DNA of 64,000 nt from Trichodelitschia bisporula (taxonomy: Eukaryota; Ascomycota; Dothideomycetes; Phaeotrichales; Phaeotrichaceae): contig ML996710.1 of assembly GCA_010356995.1 (NCBI GenBank), positions 189,911 to 253,910 of the forward strand, read 5' to 3'. This document shows, piece by piece, positions 55,714 to 64,000 of this stretch. The notes below the pieces were generated by a model. The model saw only the letters and a list, made by a program, of their open reading frames with translations. It made no database searches and had not been told where the DNA came from. The translations under genes and the position numbers were made by a program. Positions within the stretch are counted from its first letter, which is position 1. Every line of letters starts with the position of its first letter.

Positions 55714-58700
55714 CTACCTACCAGCCAGGTTGTGATCAATTTCCCTCTGATCCCTGTGCGCCCACCAGATTATATCCCGACCGCTCGCCCACTCTAGATT
55801 CAGATCCCTATCCCTATCGCCACCATTACCATGCCGCCCCTCCACGCACCCGAGCACATGCCCCGCACACTTCGTCTTTGTCCACAACCACTCCCCATTC
55901 ACCAGCCCCTTGGTCCAATGCTTCGGCAACCGTTCCTCCCCAACCAGCGCCCCAAGCACACCCCCCGCAAACGCAGCATTCGTATCCGCTTCCCCGCCAC
56001 ACATCACAATCTCCGAGATATACTTCTCAAACACCATCCCCCTCATCCGCTCCCTCATCCCGCCCGAAAACTGGCCCAAATCGGCAAGTGCCTTCTTCGC
56101 CGCCACGATCCCGGCCCCGAGGGTCTTGAGCACATACCTCATGCTCGCACTCTGATCCAGCAGCAATTGCCGAAATTCCGTCGCCCGGGCCACGGTCTCA
56201 ATCTCCACCCAATCGACCCCGAGGTGAATCGCATTTTCCCTCTTCGGGGCTGCCGCGTTCCCGCCACAGCGCACCCAGTTCGGCCACCACGCCTTCACCT
56301 GGCGCACCAGCAGCTCGATATCCTCCGCCGTGCGAATACTCGCGTTCGCTAGGCCTTTCATCAAACCCCCGGCAATCGCGCAAGCAACGATACATCGCGG
56401 GTCCGCGTGGGTAACCGCGCTATACCTCGCCTGCCACATGAAAACATCGTTCAACTCCATATCCAACGTCAACGCCGCCAGCGCCGGGCTGCGCACCAAA
56501 CTCCCATTCGCCGCCGCATTCTTCCCGGTGCGCAACCAATACGCAAACGCGCGTTCCGTGGGCTGCTCATAATACTCCCCCGGCCTCACAATCGCACTCG
56601 TCATCACCCCTATATCCGCCAGCGGCGTCGCAAGGATAGCCAAGCCCTGCTTACCCCAGTAATGCAACCACTTCGCAAACGCTTTCTCATCCAACCCACG
56701 CGCGAGGAAGGCCAGCAGGATGCAGATCCCGTTCTCGGTGTTGTCCGTCCAGCGGCCCGGGGGGACGACGGGGCGGGAGTGGCTCTTCGTCGGGACGTAC
56801 CGCGTGGGCTTGGGGTGGAGGTAGAACTCCCCATTGTATGCGCCCCTGCACTCGGCTGCGGTTTTCCACTCTGTGTACACGCCGATGGCGTCGCCTAGCG
56901 CCATGCCGAGCATTGCGCCGCCCATGCGTGAGGAGAGGTGGGCGGCCATTTCGGAGGAGAGAGGGGCGGAGGGACGGCGTTCTGACGGTGCACCGCCGTG
57001 CAGCTTGGAGGCTGAGGACGGGTCGGTGCTCGTCCCGCGGCGGATGGGGTCATGGGATGGCGGGGAGGGGAGATCCGAAAGCGCGCTGTCGGTGTCGGTG
57101 TCGCTGTTGTCCGCTGATTGCGGCTGCGGAGCGAAGCGCACGGCCTGAGTACTAGCCGCGGCGGCGGCCTCGAGGGTCATGACTCTGTCCTCGAGTGCGT
57201 TGATGTAGCTGGTAGCCCATGGTGAGATGGGGTGCGAGCGGCGGGTGGGGGAGTAGGCTGGAGAGAGGGGTTCGTACGGCGGGGCGGTGGCGCTGTAGCC
57301 CGGAGAGGAGGGTTGGACGCGTTTGGGCCGCGGAAAGGTGCCTCTGTAGCCGGGATCGGTGATGGCCAAGGGGTAGTGCAGCGAGCGGGTAGGGCGTGCC
57401 GGATCGTATGCGGGAGAGCTGGGGTAGAATTGGGGCAACGCCCTGATGGGGCTGGTTGGGTCGAAGGCGGGAGAGGTAGGAAGGACGGGGCTGTACTGCC
57501 AGATGGGAGGGACGGTGGGTGTGTAGACGGGATGTTGGCCGCGGCTGCGCTGCAAGATGGTAGGGTTGGTCGGAGCGTAAGCGGGAGAGGTATGGTTGTA
57601 TTCAGGCGACAACCTGGTGGGACTAGTGGGGTCGCAGCCGGGAGAAATAGGGTTGTAATGGGGCGACGACTTGGTGGGGCTCTTGGGGCCATAGTCGGGA
57701 GAGGTGGGCCGGGAGGGCTGGGGCGATTCGTCGATCTCCATCTCCACGGGCAAGGACCGAGGTGGGCCAATGACACCAGGCCGCCTGGTTCGCTGACCCG
57801 TCTCAGTTCCAGCATCCTTCGTCCCGGGCTCAACTTTGACCCTCTTCTTGCTCCCCCCCTTCTTCGTCGTCGCCTTCCTCTTCCTCCCCGGGCTGACCTC
57901 CTCCTCGACCTCCTCCGCAGAACTGGGCTTGAAACTCGGATCAGGCGCCTTCTTGCGCGTCGTCTTCTTCTTCGGCTTCAGCTCCGGTGTCTCGGGCGTG
58001 GGCGGTGCGTCGCTCAGCTCGCTGTCGTCGTCGGTGCTGGGTTCGGGAGCGGGGCGGAAGATCGGATCGGGCTTTTTAGTGCGGGCGGGACGGCCCGTGG
58101 TACGTGGCCGCGGGGGCTTGGCGGGGGCAGCCTTGGGTGCAGCCTTGGGCTCCTTAGGCGGCTTTGGCTCCTTTAGCGGCCTTGGCTCCTTAGCCTTCGG
58201 AGGAGCCTTGACTTTATCCGCAGCTTTCCCCTTCCCCTTCCCCTTCTTAACCGGCGGCTCGTACTCATCCTCCTCATCCTTCACCAGCTCCGGCGAGGTG
58301 AGAGGGGAGTCCGGGTCCGGCGGCGGGGCTGCTTTGACGGGAGGCGCGGGGCGACGTGCGCTCCTGCGGACGGGGGCGGAGTCAGACGTCACGGCCTCAC
58401 ATTTCTTGCCAACGATTGTGGGGATGACCTTGGATGGTTTAGACTCCGGTCCCGCCGGGGCCTCCGCGTCGAGGGTCGGCCCTGTCTTCGTGCTGTGCGT
58501 GGGGCGACTAGCACTCTTGTGGATGGGGCTGGCGGGCTTGGCTTCAGATTTCTTGCGAACGGACTTGGGCATGGCATTGGATGACTCGGGTTCAGCTTTC
58601 GCGTCGGACTCCGCGTCGAGGGTTGGACCTGTCTTCGTGCTGTACGTGGGGCAATTGGTGGTCTTCCTGATGGGGCTAATCGGCTTGGCTTCGGATTTCT

Positions 58701-58902
58701 TGCGGGCGACGGTGGGAATAACGACGGATGGCTCGGGCTCTTCCATAGAGATGCCCGTGGGAATAGAAGTGGTTGGCCCGGGATCGGGCTCGGAGTCAGA
58801 CTCCGCAGGAAATGCCCTGGGCAAGAAAATGGACGACCCAGGTTCAGCTTCGAAGGCCGTGAGCGAACTTTCGGACATATTAGTGTCAGTGTTGGTGTCC
58901 AT
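55714..58902 (-). CDS. ADP-ribosylglycohydrolase-like protein with long disordered, CTD-like N-terminus, 1062 aa
   Basis: The frame is open without introns from ATG 58902; it also continues upstream to 59400 but without plausible coding composition. Residues 1-430 are disordered, with repeated basic/Ser-Pro blocks (KKSEAKP.SPI twice) and Lys-rich stretches that should direct it to the nucleus. About 370-560 are P/S/Y-rich with many SPxYxP-type units (TSPDYGP, SPHYNPISP, SPAYAPTNP, SPAYSPT). From about 655 a C-terminal ADP-ribosylglycohydrolase domain follows (GAMLGMALGDAIGVYTEW). Metal-site motifs are altered: RWTDNTE where TDD is usual (about 719), and GGEADTNA where GGDxDTN is usual (about 969). 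It may cleave ADP-ribose from protein or have lost activity. Confidence 0.85.
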   Translation of the reverse strand: MDTNTDTNMSESSLTAFEAEPGSSIFLPRAFPAESDSEPDPGPTTSIPTGISMEEPEPSVVIPTVARKKSEAKPISPIRKTTNCPTYSTKTGPTLDAESDAKAEPESSNAMPKSVRKKSEAKPASPIHKSASRPTHSTKTGPTLDAEAPAGPESKPSKVIPTIVGKKCEAVTSDSAPVRRSARRPAPPVKAAPPPDPDSPLTSPELVKDEEDEYEPPVKKGKGKGKAADKVKAPPKAKEPRPLKEPKPPKEPKAAPKAAPAKPPRPRTTGRPARTKKPDPIFRPAPEPSTDDDSELSDAPPTPETPELKPKKKTTRKKAPDPSFKPSSAEEVEEEVSPGRKRKATTKKGGSKKRVKVEPGTKDAGTETGQRTRRPGVIGPPRSLPVEMEIDESPQPSRPTSPDYGPKSPTKSSPHYNPISPGCDPTSPTRLSPEYNHTSPAYAPTNPTILQRSRGQHPVYTPTVPPIWQYSPVLPTSPAFDPTSPIRALPQFYPSSPAYDPARPTRSLHYPLAITDPGYRGTFPRPKRVQPSSPGYSATAPPYEPLSPAYSPTRRSHPISPWATSYINALEDRVMTLEAAAAASTQAVRFAPQPQSADNSDTDTDSALSDLPSPPSHDPIRRGTSTDPSSASKLHGGAPSERRPSAPLSSEMAAHLSSRMGGAMLGMALGDAIGVYTEWKTAAECRGAYNGEFYLHPKPTRYVPTKSHSRPVVPPGRWTDNTENGICILLAFLARGLDEKAFAKWLHYWGKQGLAILATPLADIGVMTSAIVRPGEYYEQPTERAFAYWLRTGKNAAANGSLVRSPALAALTLDMELNDVFMWQARYSAVTHADPRCIVACAIAGGLMKGLANASIRTAEDIELLVRQVKAWWPNWVRCGGNAAAPKRENAIHLGVDWVEIETVARATEFRQLLLDQSASMRYVLKTLGAGIVAAKKALADLGQFSGGMRERMRGMVFEKYISEIVMCGGEADTNAAFAGGVLGALVGEERLPKHWTKGLVNGEWLWTKTKCAGHVLGCVEGRHGNGGDRDRDLNLEWASGRDIIWWAHRDQREIDHNLAGR

Positions 58903-59625
58903 GTCGACTGTTTTGGCGATAGTGGGCAAGTTTTGGAAAATGATACTAATATTGCAAGACTCGAGAGGTGGCGGGCGATGAGGAGAACTGAGATACTTGC
59001 TGCGTACCTGAGGGCGAGCATATGAACTGGTGGGGACAAACAGGCGGGGTGGGTGAGACCGGCGAGATGGATCTACGTGCTGAGCATTCCGCAGGTCTTT
59101 GCCCATCCGAACCGCATGCGGAATCGTTGCGCCTCTTTCATGTCTCCAGCTTTTGGTGGCGTCAGGAATTGCACAACAAGGCAAAGTTGCGGTCCATGGT
59201 CGCTGTTGGTCTGAATGCGGCGTGTCAACGATGCTCGAGGGGCTGCGGCGTTGGAGTACCGCGGGATGGAGTGGAGGTCCCCCGCTTGGAATGCTGAAGA
59301 AAGTTGCTTCGTGACTTACGGCTGCTGCACCCACACATGGGCTCCTCAGCGAGAAAATAACAACTGCACGAACATGAGTTTTCCATGATGTCACCGGCAT
59401 CGGCCCTGGAGGACAGCAGATGAGAGGCGACGGGAACTGTTCTGTTTCTGGAGAGCGCAGTCGTCAAAGAGCGATCATCACGCAACTGCGAGTTCTCGCG
59501 GAGCTGGACGAGCTTTGAGGGAACAAGGACATTCCACCACCAGCGTCTGATGCCTGATGAAAGCAGTATCAAGAGTGACGTCAACAAGCGGAATTCCTGA
59601 GGGACCTTCAACGTCCTCGACGCAT
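58903..59625. other. Upstream region of the ADP-ribosylglycohydrolase-like gene
   Basis: The open frame of the downstream gene extends through this region to 59400, but I judge it non-coding. No other gene seen. Confidence 0.4.
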
Positions 59626-60000
59626 GAAGGATAGCCATTGTCGCTGACAGGTCTAATGGGCCTGGAGTATTTCGACAGTCTTGCGGCTTTGTGGCCGAGT
59701 CTCGTCCACAAGTGAATGGCAGCGTCGAACAGCAGTTGGAGGCATCTGCAAAGGTATGAGCATCTCGATGGATGAAAGACGGCCATTGTCGCTGACAGGT
59801 TCAATGGGCCTGGATGATTTCGGCAGTCCTGGGACTTTGTCCATGAGTTTCGTCTACGAGTGAATGGCGGTGTATGCAACGAACAAGAGCTGGAGGCTTC
59901 TGCAAAGACATTGAGCATCCTTCATTGTCGACGGCTCTGCTAGCAGAGATGCAAGGACTCGATGCGCACTCTCCCTGAATGAAGGATAGTTTTTTGTCGT
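59626..60000. repeat. Two copies of a 148-bp repeat plus a partial third
   Basis: GA(A/T).GA.(A/G)GCCATTGTCGCTGACAGGT starts at 59626 and 59774 and runs through GGGCCTGGA, TTCG.CAGTC, AGTGAATGGC and CTGGAGGC.TCTGCAAAG. A third start (GAAGGATAGTTTTTTGTCG) is at 59981. On the minus strand each copy translates as HSLVDET..QS..T.EI.QAH followed by a stop. Confidence 0.75.
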
Positions 60001-60649
60001 CAGCATATTTGTGCGGTGATCGATTCGGTGCACTCAACTTTCTCCTTGAGTCGGTGGCCTGAAGTCGATGAAGACTTGGCGGCTAGACGCATGTTCCTGC
60101 ATTAGCTTCACGCCGTGACACCACGGCTGAGTCGGCCCAGTGAGCGGCCGAAACGTGGCCCGGTTCCAAGATTGCGAAGAACTGCAAGGTACAGATGTAA
60201 ACGCATGAGAGGCGAGATCATACGATAACACGCGTGTAAGACTCCCAGCATCGTCCGTTTGCCTAAACTATTGTTAGACGTAATACATTGTGCTCATCGA
60301 CTCCCGAGTATTCGTACCGTCGTATCGCACGAAGCCTATTCCCACACCCTTATTGGTCGCCGGTGTCGACGTCATTCAATGAGAGCAAGACGCTTCACAT
60401 GCGGGAGCGACTGTAAAATCTTCAGCTTCAGTAAAAGACCAGGGAAGAAGAGAGTCGGGATGCCCTCGAGAGCATACCCACGATTCCAGGTATCCCTCTA
60501 CGCTCCTTCCTCCCATCATGCGCACATTATATCATGTTCCTCCCCGAGTGTATGCTCCTGCTGACATAACAACGCTCTGACCTCATGTCCGCGTCATCAT
60601 TCAGCGGACTCACGGCCTGCTAGACGGCGTCAATCTCAATTACGGAGCC
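60001..60649. other. Intergenic, nothing recognised
   Basis: No motif or frame stands out. Confidence 0.35.
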
Positions 60650-61012
60650 CTAGGCCCAGTGTCTGTGACGATGTCGTTCTCTGATATCGACTGAGGCTCC
60701 GATATGGCCCTGGTGAAAGCTGTGCTTCTTGGTGGAATTGTCTCGGAGGTCTTTGTCCGCACGCTCAGGAATGAAGACGGAGGTCAGGCCGTTTATTGAG
60801 GCACATTAGCTCCGTTAGAACGCAATGTGAGGGACTTGCCTCTCGGTGAGCGTCGGACATTCCGGGGTCGCCGCGATAGACAGGATATTCAGATGGTAGT
60901 CAGGTTTGAAGCAAGCGGCCTTAAACTGGCACACATAATCAATAAATGCAGCCTGCATTGCAGCCAGGACCGAGACCTCGAAGGTGATGAGGGCGATGTG
61001 GGTGACGGACAT
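60650..61012 (-). pseudogene. Decayed Dabb-type (dimeric alpha/beta barrel) small protein
   Basis: ATG 61012 follows a C/A-rich leader with two CATCACC/CATCAACACC stretches and opens MSVTHIALITFEVSVLAAMQ, the start of a stress-responsive alpha/beta barrel protein. The frame ends after 65 codons. A second part (about 60797-60650, ADKDLRDNSTKKHSFHQGHI) resembles the conserved C-terminal half of the family (DxxH..F...I). I cannot connect them in phase with good splice signals (GCAAGT at about 60846 is the best donor). The gene is probably broken or has an unusual GC-AG intron. Confidence 0.5.
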
Positions 61013-61490
61013 CTCGGTGATGAGATAGTGGTGTTGATGTAAAGTGTTGTGTTGAACCGAAGCTGAGTAGTCCTGACGTCAACGGAGTGGTAACGGGAAG
61101 GCACGATTTAACGAGCGCCCCGGGACCCGGCCGGCTATAAGCCACAGTACTCCAACACCACAGACTCAACGACACAGCTGTGTGCTGCTCGCCGCGCTCC
61201 CTCGCATAGAACAGCCGAGAAGAACCATCTGACCACAGAGGTAGACTCACAGCCGGTAAAGCCAAACGCGGGAAGACAAGAATCCAGATGCAAAAAATAT
61301 GCACGGCTTCGACGTGACGATACACCTAACGCCAGAGTTTCAAAAGCCACCCACCAGCGACGAACGCAAAGAGGAGAACTATAGCACGCGAAGGACAGAA
61401 AACGAGACGATAGCCGGCATCACATCCTACTGTCGCCACCGCAATATTAGCAACCTAACCATTCCCGCCATCTCAATTCCACTAGTAAAA

Positions 61491-62034
61491 TCAGCACCTC
61501 CCTTTAAGCCCAGGCCACAGTCCTACATTCGCGCGTATCCAGCCCGCATAAAGCGCCGCATCCCTCTGCTCATCCGTAATATGCATCTCGCGGCCATAAG
61601 GATCCAATCCCCTCGTGCGGATGAAACAATTCACCTGTATAAAAGACCCGACGTATATATCCAGCGTGTCCCTATAGACTTCCCAGTAGGCGTCGTCCCG
61701 CAGAAAGTACATTAGATCCTGCCTATTTGCGAACCATAGGAAGACGATGTCGTGCCCGTCCTGCGTGTTCCTGGTTAGCGCTTGAGAGACATGGAGGCTC
61801 GTTGGTCGATATTGCTGCCTATTGTACTTCCAAGATTGGGTATGATGGAGGACGTACCCAGCTGCCGGAGATGTGGGGGAGGTTGAGGGCGCGGTTGGCG
61901 GCGGTGATGTATGCTTCGCCGACTGAGTTTAGGCATGTGTCTGGCAAGTCGAGAAATTCTTCCATGATCTCGGCGCGGATGTAGGGCGGCGTGTCGGGCT
62001 TGAATTGCAGGAGGAATATAGCGCAGATGGGCAT
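61491..62034 (-). CDS. Dabb/EthD-like small barrel protein, 148 aa, 2 exons
   Basis: Exon 1 is 62034-61858 and exon 2 is 61760-61491; the 97-nt intron (GTACGT, CGCTAACC branch, CGCAG) is in phase 0. The first half (MPICAIFLLQFKPDTPPYIR) has the strand-helix start of a dimeric alpha/beta barrel; the second (GHDIVFLWFANRQDLMYFLR, then DDAYWEVY) fits the family's second strand, with charged pair and helix. Such small proteins act in stress response or, in pathway clusters, as cyclases or aldolase-like enzymes; the activity here is unknown. It lies 480 bases downstream, on the minus strand, of where the decayed relative at 61012 would begin. Confidence in coding is good, in fold moderate. Confidence 0.65.
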
Positions 62035-62388
62035 TGTTGATGGTGGGAGTGAGTCACTCGGAGGTGTTATTGATGGTCTTGCAACGGGGATTGGGACTTC
62101 AGTGCGCGTGATGGCTCGTGTGATTCGGAGGAGTGGTAAGCGTACGACAATGGTTGAGTGGGAGGACACCTGGGAATGACAATGCAAGGCAGCGAGAAGA
62201 ATCGGATGCGATGATGCTTGCGAGGCCAAACCTTCGCGAGAGTAAGCAGTAGTAGCAAAAGCAGAAGCTGGTCGCGAGGAAGGAACACTAGGGTATAGAC
62301 ATTAAACATTGGGCGAGAATGAAGGAACAAGGAGAGGAAAGGGAATGAAAGCCAAAAGACGACGCCAAAGCTAAAGACGATGAAGCCG
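62035..62388. other. Intergenic, leader of the Dabb-like gene and 3' side of the SLATT gene
   Basis: Short region without its own gene. On the minus strand it is the promoter of the gene starting at 62034. Confidence 0.4.
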
Positions 62389-63630
62389 CTACACCCGCGT
62401 CGCAGGACTCTCGTCCGCATCACCACTTCCCGCCGCGGGCCGCCTACCACCCCCACCCCCACTCCCATTGCTCTTTCCCTTCGGCTTCTTGTCTTCATCC
62501 ACATCGTCATCTTCCTTCTTGTCCTCAACACCATCAACACCACCATGCCCCTTCCCCTCTCCCCCACCAGCACTCTTCGCCGACCCGCCTGCACTCGGCG
62601 TATCCTCGCCATGATCAAGCAACAAGTCCTCCTCGTCCGTGACCTTCTCCTTGCCCTTGCCTTTCTCGCCCGCCGTCTTGTCGCCCTCATTGACCTCCTC
62701 GTCCGTCTCCTTCTTGGATTCTTCCCTCGGCTCCTCCTTAAGCTCGTCCTTCGGTGCTTCCTTCGGCTCTTCCTTCGGTGCTTCCTTCGGCTTTGGCGGC
62801 GCAGAAGCAGGACTCACGTCCGGATCTTGCATGGCGACGGGCGCGGGCGTGACGGTACCGGTGCCTGACGGGCCAGCCACGGGAGCACTCGCAGCCGGCT
62901 GTTCGGTGATAGCCGGCAGGTCGGCGTGTGGCCCAGGCCGCGCGCGCAAGGTGGCAGAGCCACCATCCCCCGTCGCATTCATATACATATCCGCTACACC
63001 CATTAGCCCCTCCCCAGCCAAAAATAAAAGCCCCCAACCACCCAGCGAACACTTACGATCATTCATAGTATTACTCCTCACCGCCTTATCATAAAGCCTC
63101 GTCAACCTCGCCACCTCACTCCTCACACTCACACTATCATCAATCGCAACCTCATCATACCCATGCACGCCATAGCGAATCCCCTTCCACATCGTCTCGC
63201 TGTTCTCAATCTCATCCACCACGCGATCCAAATCATCCCTGAAATGCCGCGCCCGCATGGGCTGCCCGCGGCTCTTGAGATACGCCACCAGTCCCGCGAT
63301 CACCGTGTTCAGCGCCCCGAATATCGTAATAAGGATATGTGAACTAGCGCTCGCGCCCAGCGCCGTCAGCGCGGCGCCGAGGACCACTTGTGTCAAAAGT
63401 AGCGTGTTGCTTAAAGTGGCCGTGAACATGTAAGTCGCGTTCTGCGCCCGGCGCCGCCGCACCGCGCGCCCGTAGAGTGTGTTCGGCCCGGGGGAGGGGA
63501 GACGTTCAAGGGCGCGCTTGGGCAGGTCTGAGGGGGGGATGCCGACGAGGAGGCAGAATTGGTGGTGGATGTTGTCGCGTAGCTCTTGCGGCGAGTAGTA
63601 CCCGCGCAGCAGCGGCGTTTCTTCGTCCAT
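62389..63630 (-). CDS. Fungal SLATT-domain membrane protein, 392 aa, 2 exons
   Basis: Exon 1 is 63630-63057 and exon 2 is 62993-62389. The 63-nt intron has GTAAGT, a GGCTAAT branch and GTAG; because it is a multiple of three and stop-free, its retention would give 413 aa. The N-terminus MDEETPLLRGYYSPQELRDN starts an acidic cytosolic segment. Then comes the SLATT core with two helices (TATLSNTLLLTQVVLGAALTAL then HILITIFGALNTVIAGLVAYLKSRGQP) and an amphipathic helix (ARHFRDDLDRVVDEIENSE). The C-tail is long, disordered and E/K/P/G-rich with EAPKEEPKEAPKDELKEEP repeats. SLATT proteins are predicted pore- or sensor-like membrane proteins; in bacteria they sit in conflict systems, and in fungi their role is unknown. 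Confidence 0.88.
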   Translation of the reverse strand: MDEETPLLRGYYSPQELRDNIHHQFCLLVGIPPSDLPKRALERLPSPGPNTLYGRAVRRRRAQNATYMFTATLSNTLLLTQVVLGAALTALGASASSHILITIFGALNTVIAGLVAYLKSRGQPMRARHFRDDLDRVVDEIENSETMWKGIRYGVHGYDEVAIDDSVSVRSEVARLTRLYDKAVRSNTMNDRKCSLGGWGLLFLAGEGLMGVADMYMNATGDGGSATLRARPGPHADLPAITEQPAASAPVAGPSGTGTVTPAPVAMQDPDVSPASAPPKPKEAPKEEPKEAPKDELKEEPREESKKETDEEVNEGDKTAGEKGKGKEKVTDEEDLLLDHGEDTPSAGGSAKSAGGGEGKGHGGVDGVEDKKEDDDVDEDKKPKGKSNGSGGGGGRRPAAGSGDADESPATRV

Positions 63631-64000
63631 GGCGCGGGCAATGGGGGTTGAGGAAGGCGAGGGAGGGAGGGGAAAGAGAGGAGGGCATCGTGAGAGCTGA
63701 GTTGAAGGAAAGGTGGGGTATAGAAGAAGCAATATGCGCTAGCTGCAATGGCGTCGTGGTGGGAACACCGTTACGGCGAGGTGGCTGGTTCTCCGCGCGC
63801 CGCAATGGTGTCACGCGAGTTCGCGTCAGGTTCGCGCTGCAGGGACGCGTCACGACTATGCAGAACGGCATTCACGCGTCAAGACGCGCCATTCTCTACG
63901 GTACCGTACAAAAACTGCGCAGACTGTTGGCGGAAGTGCTCAAAGAATTGTGTGAGAAAAGATTGATTGCCCAGCTTGTTGCCTTCTCTAGTTTACAGAA
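63631..64000. other. Upstream region of the SLATT gene
   Basis: Promoter side of the minus-strand gene, running off the window. No further gene seen. Confidence 0.4.

Noticed and set aside
58903-59400. N-terminal extension of the ADP-ribosylglycohydrolase-like frame
   Set aside because: Composition changes abruptly at Met 58902, and no leader or signal supports starting at 59400.
1-64000. CRISPR arrays, operons, ribosome binding sites
   Set aside because: Introns and gene style show a nuclear eukaryotic genome; no array-like spaced repeats were seen.

Overview
The window is nuclear DNA of a filamentous ascomycete (Pezizomycotina). The genes carry many very short spliceosomal introns, mostly 39-56 nt, with GT..AG ends and CTAAC/CTGAC-type branch points. 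The families present are typical of that group: an RTA1-like protein, a fungal rhodopsin-domain protein, a Zn2Cys6 regulator, a fungal SLATT protein, a Dal5-type MFS carrier, a berberine-bridge-type oxidoreductase and an NmrA-like protein. The three tRNA genes all contain introns. I cannot place the species; Dothideomycetes or Eurotiomycetes would fit.

Layout. The left edge holds the 5' part of a secreted alpha/beta hydrolase (1-575, minus), followed by tRNA-Val. From about 1.7 to 10.4 kb is a gene-free, AT-richer block with two related ~200-bp inverted-repeat elements and old repeat copies. A second secreted hydrolase lies at 10.5-11.4 kb, and a dead type-B carboxylesterase at 13-13.7 kb. 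A small novel spliced gene (15.1-15.4 kb) precedes a 902-aa regulator with two C2H2 fingers plus a Zn2Cys6 domain (16.4-19.3 kb). A small, probably mitochondrial gene (19.8-20.2 kb), a dead secreted-protein gene and a perfect 28-bp hairpin follow. A rhodopsin-domain protein and a dynamin GTPase converge at 23.5-27.2 kb. Next come an NmrA-like protein (28.3-29.3 kb), a stretch of dead genes (29.9-32.3 kb), a Dal5-type MFS carrier (34.6-36.4 kb), tRNA-His, a dead zinc-finger gene (39-39.8 kb) and a 1014-aa FAD oxidoreductase (41.4-44.6 kb). The 45-49 kb stretch has minisatellites, an NB-ARC relic and tRNA-Leu. The right part has an RTA1-like protein, an SDR, a P450, a large ADP-ribosylglycohydrolase-like protein, two Dabb-like genes (one decayed) and a SLATT protein.

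How the genes may work together. The NmrA-like, MFS, FAD oxidoreductase, RTA1-like, SDR and P450 genes are all on the plus strand between 28 and 56 kb. They look like tailoring and transport functions of a specialised-metabolism or detoxification locus, but no polyketide synthase, NRPS, terpene synthase or other backbone gene is present. A shared pathway is therefore only inferred. Between the live genes lie at least six decayed coding sequences, several inactivated by changes readable as C-to-T (or G-to-A) transitions. This gives a patchwork of intact GC-rich genes in a degenerating, repeat-bearing background.

Gene models were built by hand from splice signals and phase. No database search was possible, so family names rest on recognised motifs.
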